Of a DNA stretch of 64,000 nt, positions 41,766 through 50,243 are shown piece after piece. Every line of letters begins with the position of its first letter. Within the stretch, counting starts at the first letter, position 1. The position numbers and the translations under genes are program-made. Source of the DNA: Sphingomonadaceae bacterium. GTDB taxonomy: Bacteria > Pseudomonadota > Alphaproteobacteria > Sphingomonadales > Sphingomonadaceae. The stretch is taken from contig CANJBY010000004.1 in the NCBI GenBank assembly GCA_947472735.1, forward strand, positions 1 through 64,000, in the 5' to 3' direction. The notes below the pieces were generated by a model. The model ran no database searches, was not told the origin of the DNA, and saw only the letters and a program-made list of their open reading frames with translations.

Positions 41766-42491
41766 ATGACCCAGACCCCCGCCTTCAACATCGCGTTCCT
41801 GCGCAAGCTCCTCGAGGATGCGACCGCGCCAGACGCGAAGTGGAACTCGCGCTCGCTCTCGATGGCGGCCACAGCCGGGAAGAACCCCTACCTCGTGCGC
41901 GACATCATCAAGGGCAAAAGCACCAACCCGACGCTCGATACGCTGGTGGGCCTAGCGAGGGCGCTGGAGATGGATATCTCGCAGATGATCCCGGCCGCCA
42001 CCACGATCATGCACCGGGTCGGTGGCTCGCAGCCCTTCGAGACGCTCGAGGTCGTGGGCGCGGTTGCCGCCGGCGTCTGGCGCGAGGAGACCACCTGGGG
42101 CGCAGAAGACCGTTATTCCATCGAGGTGGGCCCCAATCCCTTCCCGGGCAGTGAGCGCTTTGCTCTGCGCATGGAAGGCTATTCGATGGACAAGATCATC
42201 CCGCCGGGATCGGATCTCGAATGCCTGCGGGTGACCTATGGCTACGTCGAGCCGCAGCCTGGCGATATCGTCATCGTCCAGCGCGACAAGCATGACCTCC
42301 ACGAGCTCACCTGCAAGCGGCTCGACCACGATGGGCAGAACTTCATCCTGCGTGGCGAGTCGACCCGGGCGGAGTTCCAGGAGCCGATAGTGATCGGCCG
42401 TCCCGATGAAAACAGCATCAGCGACGACGGCATCACGATCGTCGCCATTGTCCTGCGCGCACACCAGAGTCTCTACACCCGCCGGCGGTGA
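41766..42491 (+). CDS. Phage repressor, XRE HTH with S24 autoprotease domain
   Basis: A 241-aa CI/LexA-type repressor. N-terminal HTH (SLSMAATAGKNPYLVRDIIK). A probable self-cleavage site, AVAAGV, has Ala102-Gly103. The S24 protease dyad is Ser140 in MEGYSMDK and Lys184 in LTCKRL. It is divergent from the leftward early genes. RecA-stimulated cleavage after DNA damage would relieve repression. An intact repressor on a phage remnant suggests that the control region is maintained. Confidence 0.9.
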   Translation: MTQTPAFNIAFLRKLLEDATAPDAKWNSRSLSMAATAGKNPYLVRDIIKGKSTNPTLDTLVGLARALEMDISQMIPAATTIMHRVGGSQPFETLEVVGAVAAGVWREETTWGAEDRYSIEVGPNPFPGSERFALRMEGYSMDKIIPPGSDLECLRVTYGYVEPQPGDIVIVQRDKHDLHELTCKRLDHDGQNFILRGESTRAEFQEPIVIGRPDENSISDDGITIVAIVLRAHQSLYTRRR

Positions 42492-42625
42492 CAGGACCCC
42501 TTGTCAAGAGGGTTTGTGACACCAGACCGTTTTGACATGGGATATGTCCATCATTATTCCTGAGCGAATACCCGGGAGCGAACCAGCGGTTCAGCGGCTC
42601 CCGGCCCTTAAGCCAGGAATGCCCG

Positions 42626-42841
42626 ATGATCGCCCAGAGCCACCCCAACGCCCTCGCGCCCGACCAGATGACGCCCGATGCCCGGATCGCCGAGTTGGGG
42701 CGCATCGTCGCCGCCGGCGTGCTGCGGCTGCGCGAACAGTCCAGTTCTATATCTGCCCACGGTGGAGATAGTTCTCTCGCTATCTCGCCCACCAGGAGCG
42801 TCAGTCGTCCCCGGGCAAAAGCCCGGAATGGAGGACGATAA
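42626..42841 (+). CDS. Small basic protein, first gene of recombinase cassette 2
   Basis: A 71-aa paralogue of the 145-351 protein: same helix (DARIAELGRIVAAGVLRLRE), the same REQSSSIS block and basic tail. It overlaps the next ATG by TAATG. The surrounding DNA contains the 26 bases identical in both cassettes. Confidence 0.72.
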   Translation: MIAQSHPNALAPDQMTPDARIAELGRIVAAGVLRLREQSSSISAHGGDSSLAISPTRSVSRPRAKARNGGR

Positions 42842-43302
42842 TGCACAAACAGGATGACAATGCGCTGGTGCTGGCCAGGCTGGCGGCGCTGAAAGACATG
42901 TCGGTCAAACAGCTGAAGGCCGAATGGGCAAAGCTGTTCGAGACAGAGGCGCCCAACAACAGCCGGTCGTTCCTCGAGCAGCGGCTGGCCTACCGGATCC
43001 AGGAGCTGACGTTTGGCGGCCTGTCGAAGCCGGCGCGCCAGCTGCTCGACGCGCTGGCGGACGAGGTTGAGGGCAAGAAGGTCAGGAAATCGGTGATTTC
43101 CGACCCGCGCAATCCGGTGATCGGCACGCGCCTCGTGCGCGAATGGAACGGGGCGGAGCACGTCATCACCGTATTGAAGGACGGGTTCGACTGGCAGGGG
43201 CGCCGCTACAAATCGCTGTCGGCCATCGCACGGGACATCACCGGCACGCAGTGGAACGGCTATCGTTTCTTTGGCCTGCGGGAACGGAAGGACGCAGCAT
43301 GA
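42841..43302 (+). CDS. DUF2924 domain protein, recombinase cassette 2
   Basis: A 153-aa paralogue of the 351-812 protein, of equal length and with the same blocks (FLEQRLAYRIQELTFGGL; GTRLVREWNGAEHVITVL; RYKSLSAIARDITGTQWN). The C-terminal half is the more conserved, which fits a shared DNA- or partner-binding role. It is coupled by overlap to genes on both sides. Confidence 0.85.
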   Translation: MHKQDDNALVLARLAALKDMSVKQLKAEWAKLFETEAPNNSRSFLEQRLAYRIQELTFGGLSKPARQLLDALADEVEGKKVRKSVISDPRNPVIGTRLVREWNGAEHVITVLKDGFDWQGRRYKSLSAIARDITGTQWNGYRFFGLRERKDAA

Positions 43303-44618
43303 CCGATACGACACCCCGGCGGCGCCTGCGCTGCGCCGTCTACACCCGCAAATCCAGCGAGGAAGGGTTGGACATGGAGTTCAACAGCCTCGACGCCCAG
43401 CGCGAGTCCTGCGAGGCCTATGTTGCCAGCCAGCGCGCCGAAGGCTGGGTCTGCATGCGCGAACGCTACGACGACGGCGGGTATTCTGGCGGCTCGCTCG
43501 AACGCCCCGGTCTCAAGGCCCTGCTGGAAGATGTCGAGGCCGGCCTGGTCGACGTCATCGTCGTCTACAAGATCGACCGCCTGTCACGCTCGCTGATGGA
43601 CTTCGCCAAGCTGGTCGAGGCCTTCGACCGCAACAACGTGACGTTCGTGTCGGTGACGCAGGCGTTCAATACCACGACCAGCATGGGCCGGCTGACGCTC
43701 AACATCCTGCTGTCCTTCGCCCAGTTCGAACGCGAGGTCACCGGCGAACGGATCCGTGACAAGTTCGCGGCCAGCCGCGCCAAGGGCATGTGGATGGGCG
43801 GGTTCGTACCGATGGGGTACGACGTCGTCGACCGGAAGCTGGTGATCAACGAAGCCGAGGCCGCTGCGGTCCGCCATATGTTCCAGAGGTTTGTCGAGCT
43901 GGGATCGGCGACGCTGCTGACCCGGGAACTGGTGGCAAGCGGCACCCTCAACAAGCGCGGCAAACCGATCGACAAGGGGTTCCTGTACAAGCTGCTGCGC
44001 AACCGGCTCTATATCGGCGAAGCGGTGCACAAGGGCACCAGCTATCCCGGCGAGCATCAGGCCATCATTGACGAGCCGCTGTGGGATCAGGTCCATGCCA
44101 TCCTGCAGGAGAGCCCGCGCCAGCGCGCTGCCAACACCCGCACCCAGACGCCAGCGTTGCTCAAGGGGCTCATCTTCACCGATCGGGGTATCGCCATGAC
44201 GCCGACGGTCACCAAGAAGGGCAGCCGCCACTACCGCTACTACACCTCGATGGACGCCATCCGGAACCGGGCGTGTGAGGGCCGCGACAGCTTTGTCCGG
44301 CTCAATGCCGGCATGGTCGAGGGCGCAGTGGTACAGCACATCCGGTCACTGCTGCGCACGCCAGAAATCGCTGCACGGGCGATGGAAGCGACCCGCCGAA
44401 CGGCACCGGACATCGACGAGCAGGATGTGGTCACCGCCTTGTCGGGCTTTGACGGTCTCTGGGAATCGCTGTTCCCGGCCGAGCAGGCCCGGATCGCCCG
44501 GCTGCTGATCGAGCGGGTCACGGTCAGCGCCGATGGCCTTGCGGTCGACCTGCGCACTGAAGGCCTCGGATCGGTCATCCGGGAAATGGTCACGCCTAAA
44601 CAGGAGCTGGCAGCATGA
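43299..44618 (+). CDS. Serine recombinase, cassette 2
   Basis: A 439-aa paralogue of the 809-2131 recombinase, with nucleophile Ser19 in YTRKS. A run of 164 residues covering the catalytic domain and helix E is identical to cassette 1, although the DNA carries many synonymous differences. The C-terminal DNA-binding part differs throughout (for example ASGTLNKRGKPIDKG and RTAPDIDEQDVVTALSGFD). As in cassette 1, the ribbon region (LKGLIFTDRGIAMTP) has no zinc cysteines. This suggests the same chemistry with different site choice. Confidence 0.93.
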   Translation: MTDTTPRRRLRCAVYTRKSSEEGLDMEFNSLDAQRESCEAYVASQRAEGWVCMRERYDDGGYSGGSLERPGLKALLEDVEAGLVDVIVVYKIDRLSRSLMDFAKLVEAFDRNNVTFVSVTQAFNTTTSMGRLTLNILLSFAQFEREVTGERIRDKFAASRAKGMWMGGFVPMGYDVVDRKLVINEAEAAAVRHMFQRFVELGSATLLTRELVASGTLNKRGKPIDKGFLYKLLRNRLYIGEAVHKGTSYPGEHQAIIDEPLWDQVHAILQESPRQRAANTRTQTPALLKGLIFTDRGIAMTPTVTKKGSRHYRYYTSMDAIRNRACEGRDSFVRLNAGMVEGAVVQHIRSLLRTPEIAARAMEATRRTAPDIDEQDVVTALSGFDGLWESLFPAEQARIARLLIERVTVSADGLAVDLRTEGLGSVIREMVTPKQELAA

Positions 44619-44992
44619 GCGCGCCGACCACCATGCGGGTGTTCATCCCGCTGACCATCCGCAAGCGCAACGGGCGGCCGAAGATCGTGCCGCCGGCCGA
44701 CGTGGTGCCGGAAACCGGCGGGGTAGATCCGCATGTGCTGAAGGCGATCGCCAAGGCGTGGAGCTGGCGGCGGAAGCTGGAGATCGGGGAAGCGGCAACC
44801 CTCGCGGACGTCGCCACGGCTGAGGGTGTGACACCCGCCTATGCCGGCCGGATGCTGAAATTGACCTATTTGGCGCCGCCCGTGCTGGAGAAACTACTGA
44901 TCGCGCGCGTCCCGCCAGCGGTGTCGGTGAAGGAACTGGCAGTAGCAGCCGAGTTGCCGTGGGCAGATCAGGAGGCGTCGGTATTTGGCTGA
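44615..44992 (+). CDS. Recombinase-associated small protein, cassette 2 (last gene)
   Basis: A 125-aa paralogue of the 2128-2556 protein. It shares the FIPLTIRKRNGRPKIVPP start and VDPHVLKAIAKAWSWRRK, then an HTH-like ATLADVATAEGVTPAYAGRM. It ends in PWADQEASVFG, which I take as the complete C-terminus, since cassette 1 diverges there. Confidence 0.75.
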   Translation: MSAPTTMRVFIPLTIRKRNGRPKIVPPADVVPETGGVDPHVLKAIAKAWSWRRKLEIGEAATLADVATAEGVTPAYAGRMLKLTYLAPPVLEKLLIARVPPAVSVKELAVAAELPWADQEASVFG

Positions 44993-45256
44993 GCGAGAAG
45001 TCCGCTTCGCGCCTCATCTTCCGCCATCAGGGCGGCGGTCCGACAAACTCCAACCTAGCCGTTCCTCCGGCTAGTCTCGGCACACGCGCCCAGCGCCGAC
45101 CATTCGACATCCCTCGTTTGGCACCCTGGCAGATGAGTGGGCAGTCCTTCATAGTTCGGGCATGCAGGAAATAATATTTGCCCATGCATTGACACCTTCG
45201 CGACGCGGTGTATTTAGGGCGCATCAGAATTCCCAGTTGCCCATTTGGAGTGAGCT

Positions 45257-46312
45257 ATGCCAGACCGCGCTTCCGTAGTCAGTGAATTCGAGGCGCGCCT
45301 CAACGAGTTTCAGGAGGGGTACGAGTGGTCCGAATCCGATGGAATCTTGCGATCGTTCACCGTTGTCGGTGAACTCCTCGACGCCGCCTTCGACCCCGTA
45401 ACGGCCGCGCGCGGTATGCAGGCCATGCGCCTAATAACTAACACGAAGCCCGCAGATCCAATCGATTGGTCAAAGCTTGGGGGAGAAGCCCCCGCCGACT
45501 GGGCTGAAACCTGGGGCGACCTTGACGCCTTCAATGACTCGAGCTGGTCGTCACTCATGGAGGCTGCCCATAACCTGAATGCATTCGCCAATTTTGGCAT
45601 TCTGCCCACTTGGGCCCTGTCCTTTGCCGACAGGAGTTCCGAGCAGTTCCATGATGTCCCGGCCTATGTCCGCGGCGCGGTCAACCAGCTCAACAGGTTC
45701 ATCCAGTTGCTCCCGAAATCGTTGGACTTGTACGGCATCGAAAACATCGAGCGGACCTGCCTCGCTGCGATTGGGCGATTGAAGATCGACGCTAATGAGC
45801 CGCTCATCGTGCACGAGTTGGCGGCAGTGACCCAGGTCACCACCAAGCGCCTGCAAAATGCCATCTACGCGAAGTCCGCAGATGCTCCGATCGTGGCCAA
45901 GGACGGGACAATTCCTGCTGCCGCTGCCCAACGTTGGCTCGACGCACGCGACTACAAGGCTTCAATCTGGCGCGAGTTCATCGCGTGCAAAGGTTGGGAA
46001 GAAGATGGCAACGCCATCACCCCTGCCGCAACAGAAAACGAGGTCGGAGACTTCCTGTTCGTTCCCGAAGCCCGCGACGGCACAGTGTTCAGCCCGATTT
46101 CGTGTAAAAGAGGCGGCAAGAACGGCACAGCATATTACACAGTCGGGACAAAGGACGCCGAGGTCGACTACGAAGATTACGATGAGGCTCTTGCCGCGTT
46201 GTCGAAGATGTCGACGCCCCGCTGGCGCCGGCCGAACGAAAACGGAAACTTTGGCATCGTCAGCGCTGAACGCTGGCGCCGGCTAACCCGCGAAGAGCTG
46301 TTTGCCATCTGA
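45257..46312 (+). CDS. Unknown 351-aa island cargo protein with predicted DNA-binding region
   Basis: I do not recognise this family. The N-terminal 170 residues are helical and acidic (VVSEFEARLNEFQEGYEW; FNDSSWSSLMEAAHNLNAFA). Residues about 180-245 resemble an HTH region with a recognition-like segment (HELAAVTQVTTKRLQNAIYA; AAAQRWLDARDYK). The C-terminal 90 residues contain VGDFLFVPEARDGTVFSP. It stands alone with 264 bp of non-coding DNA upstream and precedes ASCH and HTH genes. Cargo at this place in an integrative element is often for defence or regulation; that is only inference. Confidence 0.7.
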   Translation: MPDRASVVSEFEARLNEFQEGYEWSESDGILRSFTVVGELLDAAFDPVTAARGMQAMRLITNTKPADPIDWSKLGGEAPADWAETWGDLDAFNDSSWSSLMEAAHNLNAFANFGILPTWALSFADRSSEQFHDVPAYVRGAVNQLNRFIQLLPKSLDLYGIENIERTCLAAIGRLKIDANEPLIVHELAAVTQVTTKRLQNAIYAKSADAPIVAKDGTIPAAAAQRWLDARDYKASIWREFIACKGWEEDGNAITPAATENEVGDFLFVPEARDGTVFSPISCKRGGKNGTAYYTVGTKDAEVDYEDYDEALAALSKMSTPRWRRPNENGNFGIVSAERWRRLTREELFAI

Positions 46313-46594
46313 CGACTTTTGAAACCCGTTCGACGCTCTTCGTCTGAGCGAGATTGAAAGCGACGTCGCGTGTCCTGCCTGACGCCCAACACCGCCCGCG
46401 ACCTCGGTTGCGGGGGCCAGGTAACGCGACTGCTTCGTGCGATAGGGCCCGCCCTTCGCCTTGCAGCCGGAGGCAAGCGCCGCTCCGGATGAGCAGGATC
46501 GATTTAACCTTTCGGTCGACCTTGCTCCCTGAACGCGGGGACACGCGTGACAGCCCGGAGAGACGGCACCCCAATCCGAGTAAAGAAGAATCTG

Positions 46595-46996
46595 ATGACC
46601 TACACCCCTATGAAAGCTCTCATCATCGACGACCCCTGGATCAGCCATATCCTTGATGGCTCGAAGACATGGGAAATGCGCTCAAGGCCGACAAAAATCC
46701 GTGGGCAGTTCGGCCTGATCAAGAAGGGCAGCGGCGCCATTTCCGGCGTGGCCACACTTGTCGGTTGCGGCGAGCCTTTGCCCCCGGATGCCATGATCCG
46801 CGCCTTCGACAAGCACCGGATTCCCGAGCAGATGATCCGTAGTGGCCAAGTCGCGAAGTGGAACTGCCCGTGGTTTCTATCCACCATACTAAAGCTCCTT
46901 CAACCCGTGCCCTATCGGCACAAGCCCGGCGCCGTCACATGGGTCAATCTTGAGCCGGAGGTGGCCGCTGCCGTCCGCGCTCAGCTCGCCGTTTGA
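46595..46996 (+). CDS. ASCH domain protein
   Basis: A 133-aa protein with the ASCH fold pattern: KALIIDDPWISHILDGSKTW with the G-x-K-T/E strand, then RGQFGLIKKGSGAISGVATL. ASCH domains are PUA-like and bind RNA or modified nucleotides; some are nucleases or act in RNA processing. I used the ATG at 46595; MKALIIDDP, five codons later, is an alternative start. It is a single gene between unknown and HTH cargo genes. Confidence 0.8.
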   Translation: MTYTPMKALIIDDPWISHILDGSKTWEMRSRPTKIRGQFGLIKKGSGAISGVATLVGCGEPLPPDAMIRAFDKHRIPEQMIRSGQVAKWNCPWFLSTILKLLQPVPYRHKPGAVTWVNLEPEVAAAVRAQLAV

Positions 46997-47041
46997 ATTC
47001 TCGCAATTGACCAGGCCGTCCCCAGCACAGGAGCTACGACC

Positions 47042-47431
47042 ATGACAATCATCGCTGACACAGACCTTGATCTTTTCTCTTATCCCTTCGCGAACACTGC
47101 CGCGACGAAGATGCTGGCAGATGCCTTCGATACCCTCTGGAAAACACGCGGCGTGTCACAGCGGCAGGTGGCCGCAAAACTCGGATATCGAGGATCTGTG
47201 TGTCTCAGCCACATGGCGACAGGTCGAATTTCCATCCCGGTAAGGCGAGTTCTGGACTTGGCGCGGGTACTCGAAATTGAACCAGCCGAACTGCTGCTCG
47301 CGGTTTTAGAACAGCGGCACCCGGAAATCGCGTTCCGGGCACTTCTACAGCCTTTGATGCCTGACTCAACAAGATCAACCAATCACCGACGTTTAGCGTA
47401 CGGCGGACCACAGAATATCCAACAGGTATGA
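47042..47431 (+). CDS. XRE-type helix-turn-helix protein
   Basis: A 129-aa protein. The HTH is at about residues 25-75 (LWKTRGVSQRQVAAKLGYRG; MATGRISIPVRRVLDLARVL). The remaining tail is short and lacks a sensor domain. It is the last gene before the tRNA-proximal arm and may control the island cargo. Confidence 0.75.
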   Translation: MTIIADTDLDLFSYPFANTAATKMLADAFDTLWKTRGVSQRQVAAKLGYRGSVCLSHMATGRISIPVRRVLDLARVLEIEPAELLLAVLEQRHPEIAFRALLQPLMPDSTRSTNHRRLAYGGPQNIQQV

Positions 47432-47580
47432 CTAGAGTAGCCAACTACACGAGCAATTTACCTCGGATTCTCACATCGCTTTGGGTGCCGGGTTTGCCCT
47501 GAAAAGGTATAGACGTGCGCGAGGCAGAAAAGCCCCGAAATGCGTCATTTCCGAGACTATACCTTCCTCGCCAAGGTTTA

Positions 47581-47734
47581 GGTGAAAAGAGACAAAAGCC
47601 GATCAGAGACCAATTTCGCCGTTTCTGGCAGTCTCTGAGGTTTAGGCGCGATCGGCAAAACCGCGCGGAAGCTGGGGAATTCTTGGCCCCGTAAGGACTA
47701 TCTCATTGATTCGCATTAAGATGTTGGCGGAGCG
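47581..47734 (+). repeat. Direct-repeat arm, copy 2, running into tRNA-Ser
   Basis: The partner of 4996-5149, with the same length and no gaps. The right-hand 10 bases are the real 3' end of the tRNA-Ser gene. The outer inverted repeat (TCAGAGAC/GTCTCTGA) and the GGGG/CCCC stem are kept despite substitutions. The preceding 150 bp (47432-47580) hold no gene that I can see. Confidence 0.82.
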
Positions 47735-47815
47735 GGAGGGATTCGAACCCTCGATACGCTTTTGACGTATACTCACTTTCCAGGCGAGCGCCTTCGACCA
47801 CTCGGCCACCGCTCC
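47725..47815 (-). tRNA. tRNA-Ser (GGA anticodon)
   Basis: A 91-nt class II tRNA on the minus strand with encoded CCA. The acceptor GGAGCGG pairs with CCGCTCC. The anticodon loop CTGGAAA reads GGA, and a long variable arm (GTATACGTCAAAAGCGTAT region) follows. T-loop TTCGAAT. Its 3' end is the boundary of the island on the left. Confidence 0.95.
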
Positions 47816-47967
47816 GCATGCACTGGAAGGCGCGCCCTAGCGTGCGGTGGGGGGTTTCGCAAGGCGTGGTGCGCTGGCAGGATGTGCGGGATGAGAGCTT
47901 TGACATTTCTGCCTGCCGCAGCCCGCGCGGTTGCCCTTCGCCTACCATCGTCACGGCAGGTTAAACC

Positions 47968-48294
47968 GTGAGCGGCTTTGGGACCGAAACCCTCACCCAC
48001 ACCGGCCAGATATGGCGCTGGTCCGGCTCGGGTAATGGCGGCTCGTGGCACTTCCTGACCATCGACGGCGAAGCGGGCGAGGCGCTTTCGGGGACGGCGG
48101 TGATGCGGCGAACGGAGGGGACGATTGGCGGCTTCGGCTCGATCAAGGTCACCGCCCGGATCGGGGACAGCCGCTTCACTACGTCAGTCTTCCCGAGCAA
48201 GAGCGAAGGCTGGCTGCTGCCGGTCAAGGCCAGCGTGCGCAAGGCCGAGGGGCTGGCCGAGGGCGATGCGGTGGACGTGCAGCTTGAGTTCTAG
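47968..48294 (+). CDS. DUF1905 domain protein
   Basis: A 108-aa small beta-barrel protein (WSGSGNGGSWHFLTIDGEAG; FGSIKVTARIGDSRFTTSVF). DUF1905 proteins are widespread and uncharacterised. I used the GTG at 47968. It is the first gene on the core side of tRNA-Ser. Confidence 0.8.
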   Translation: MSGFGTETLTHTGQIWRWSGSGNGGSWHFLTIDGEAGEALSGTAVMRRTEGTIGGFGSIKVTARIGDSRFTTSVFPSKSEGWLLPVKASVRKAEGLAEGDAVDVQLEF

Positions 48295-48296
48295 GC

Positions 48297-48872
48297 TCAG
48301 TCCACCACCAGAAAATAGCGCACGTCCTCATTGCTGAGGTTCGCCACTTCGATCGTATAGCGCTGCGTGAATAGCGGGACCCAGCGGCAGGTGCCGCCGT
48401 GATTGGCTTCGCCCTGGCAGATGGTCCGGGCCTGCGGATCGATCACCCGCATTGCCACGCGTCCGCCGTTCGGCGCGGAGACGGCAATCTGCGCGCCGGT
48501 GCCGGAAAGGAACAGCTGCGCGAAGCTCTCCTTCGAGCCGGCCGCGATGCGCCCCGAGCGATAGCCGGGACCAAGCGTGCGACCACGCAAGGGTGGATCG
48601 GTAAAGGCGGCGTTGCTGCGCCAGGCACCCAGCGGATCATCCGCCGCGCCGGCCAGCGGATGGGCGCCAAGCCGGTCGATCAGAGCCACGGCCTGCCCCA
48701 GCGCCTGCCGGTCACCCGCCGCCTCGGCTGATGCAGCTGCGGCGAGGGCCAGAGCCAGCTGTTCGGCGCGGGTCGGTGCGGCCACGGCAGCGGGATCCAT
48801 CTCCGCCCGCGCGCGGCCAGCGCATCCGGCCAGCACCATCAGGCCCGCCGCAACCATCACCGCAATCCGCAT
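48297..48872 (-). CDS. Lipoprotein, last gene of two-component operon
   Basis: A 191-aa protein with a lipobox (VLAGCAGR; Cys17). The mature part has an Ala-rich helical region (LALALAAAASAEAAGD) and a beta domain near the C-terminus (IAVSAPNGGRVAMRVIDPQA). It is 3 bp downstream of the histidine kinase gene and converges on DUF1905. Possibly an envelope sensor accessory; not recognised. Confidence 0.7.
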   Translation of the reverse strand: MRIAVMVAAGLMVLAGCAGRARAEMDPAAVAAPTRAEQLALALAAAASAEAAGDRQALGQAVALIDRLGAHPLAGAADDPLGAWRSNAAFTDPPLRGRTLGPGYRSGRIAAGSKESFAQLFLSGTGAQIAVSAPNGGRVAMRVIDPQARTICQGEANHGGTCRWVPLFTQRYTIEVANLSNEDVRYFLVVD

Positions 48873-48875
48873 TGA

Positions 48876-50243
48876 TTACCGCTCCTCGGGCGCGATGACG
48901 AAACAGGCCCCCTGCTCCGTAGGGGAAAGCACTATCCCAAGACCATGCCGCTCGGCAATGGCGCGGGCGAGCGCCAGTCCCAATCCGGCACCTTGCTGGA
49001 CCGCGGCGCCATCGCCGGGCGGACTGTCGGCACCGCGCTGGAAGCGGACGAAGATCCGCTCGCGGTCATGAGGGGCAATGCCAGGACCGTCGTCGGCGAT
49101 AGTCAGGCGCGGGCCGGGATCCAGCCGCACCCGGACCGTGCAGCCGGGCGGGACGTATTTGAAGGCATTGTCGAGCAGGTTGGTGACCAGACGTGTGAGT
49201 TGCATCTCCTCGCCGTCGATGGTCACGCCCGGTGCGACCGCGACCTCGAACCGGTGCCCGCTTTCTTCGGCACTATCGGCATAAAGATCCGCGATTCGGG
49301 TAACCAGGGCCGAGAAATCGACGGGGGTCAGGCCATGCGGATCCCCTTTGCGCGCCTCGCTTGAAGCGATATCTAGCAGGCTCTCAAGCATGGCGATGAT
49401 GTGGCGGATCTCGGTCCGGGCGTCGGCAATGCCAGCCCGCACCGCATCATCGGGAGCTGCCTTGAGCGCCCGCACCAGCCGGTTATCGAGATGCATCAGC
49501 GGCGTGCGCAACTCGTGCGCGATCTGGTCCGAAGTCCCGCGGTGCGTAGTGACCAGCCGCTTGAGCCGGGCCAGCGCCTCGGCCGAATGGCGCGTCAGTT
49601 CGCCAATTTCGTCCTGTGCATCGCGGCCCTCGGCCAAGGCTTCGAGCGACCGGTCATCCTGTTCCCGAAAGGCGTGATTGATCCGGTCAATCCGCCCCGC
49701 AAGCCGCCGCGCCATCCAGCGGCCGAGCAAACCCACGGCCAGCACCGCGAAAGTCCCGGCCAGGATGAAGGCCATGCGCAACTGCGATTGCAGTTCGGTA
49801 TCATGGCCATATTCACGCGCCACCAGCAGCTTGAGCCCCGGCCCGAGCTGCGTCGCCCGCGCTTGTGCCCGCTGATCGTCCATCAACCGCACTTCGCCAG
49901 CTTCGGAGCGGTTGGCGGTGAGCGCCGGCCAGCGCATGATGTCACCCGCGATGCGCGCGCCGGCATCGTCAGCCAGCATGTAATGCGGCGCGTTGCCATC
50001 ACTACTGGCGAGCGCGAGGCGATCGGCGATCCGCCGCTCGAGCTCGACTTGCCCGCCCGAGGCGTAGATATCGGCCAGCCCGGCCAGATCGACGTCTACC
50101 GCACGCGACAGGGTCGCCCGCCCGGTCCGGTCGATCGTCGTCGCGGTCACCGCCCACAACAGCAGCGTCACGCCCGCCGATACCGCAATCGCGATCAGCG
50201 CAAGCCGGGCGAAGATCGACCGGTGAAACGGAACTTCGCTCAC
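48876..50243 (-). CDS. Sensor histidine kinase
   Basis: A 455-aa inner-membrane kinase with two TM helices (about 10-32 and 155-175) around a periplasmic domain, then a HAMP-like linker. The H-box is QIAHELRTPLMHLDNR, with the phosphorylated His near 243. The N-box is NLLDNAFKYVPPG, and the G-boxes are IADDGPGIAPHDRERI and GAGLGLALARAIAERH. ATGA overlap with the response regulator gene upstream. The stimulus is unknown; envelope genes flank it. Confidence 0.93.
   Translation of the reverse strand: MSEVPFHRSIFARLALIAIAVSAGVTLLLWAVTATTIDRTGRATLSRAVDVDLAGLADIYASGGQVELERRIADRLALASSDGNAPHYMLADDAGARIAGDIMRWPALTANRSEAGEVRLMDDQRAQARATQLGPGLKLLVAREYGHDTELQSQLRMAFILAGTFAVLAVGLLGRWMARRLAGRIDRINHAFREQDDRSLEALAEGRDAQDEIGELTRHSAEALARLKRLVTTHRGTSDQIAHELRTPLMHLDNRLVRALKAAPDDAVRAGIADARTEIRHIIAMLESLLDIASSEARKGDPHGLTPVDFSALVTRIADLYADSAEESGHRFEVAVAPGVTIDGEEMQLTRLVTNLLDNAFKYVPPGCTVRVRLDPGPRLTIADDGPGIAPHDRERIFVRFQRGADSPPGDGAAVQQGAGLGLALARAIAERHGLGIVLSPTEQGACFVIAPEER

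Noticed and set aside
42497..42548. Terminator or operator hairpins (ACCCCTT/AAGAGGGT and GACAT/ATGTC) after the repressor gene
   Set aside because: The stems are short and imperfect or lack a T-run; position is suggestive but the evidence is too thin to list them.
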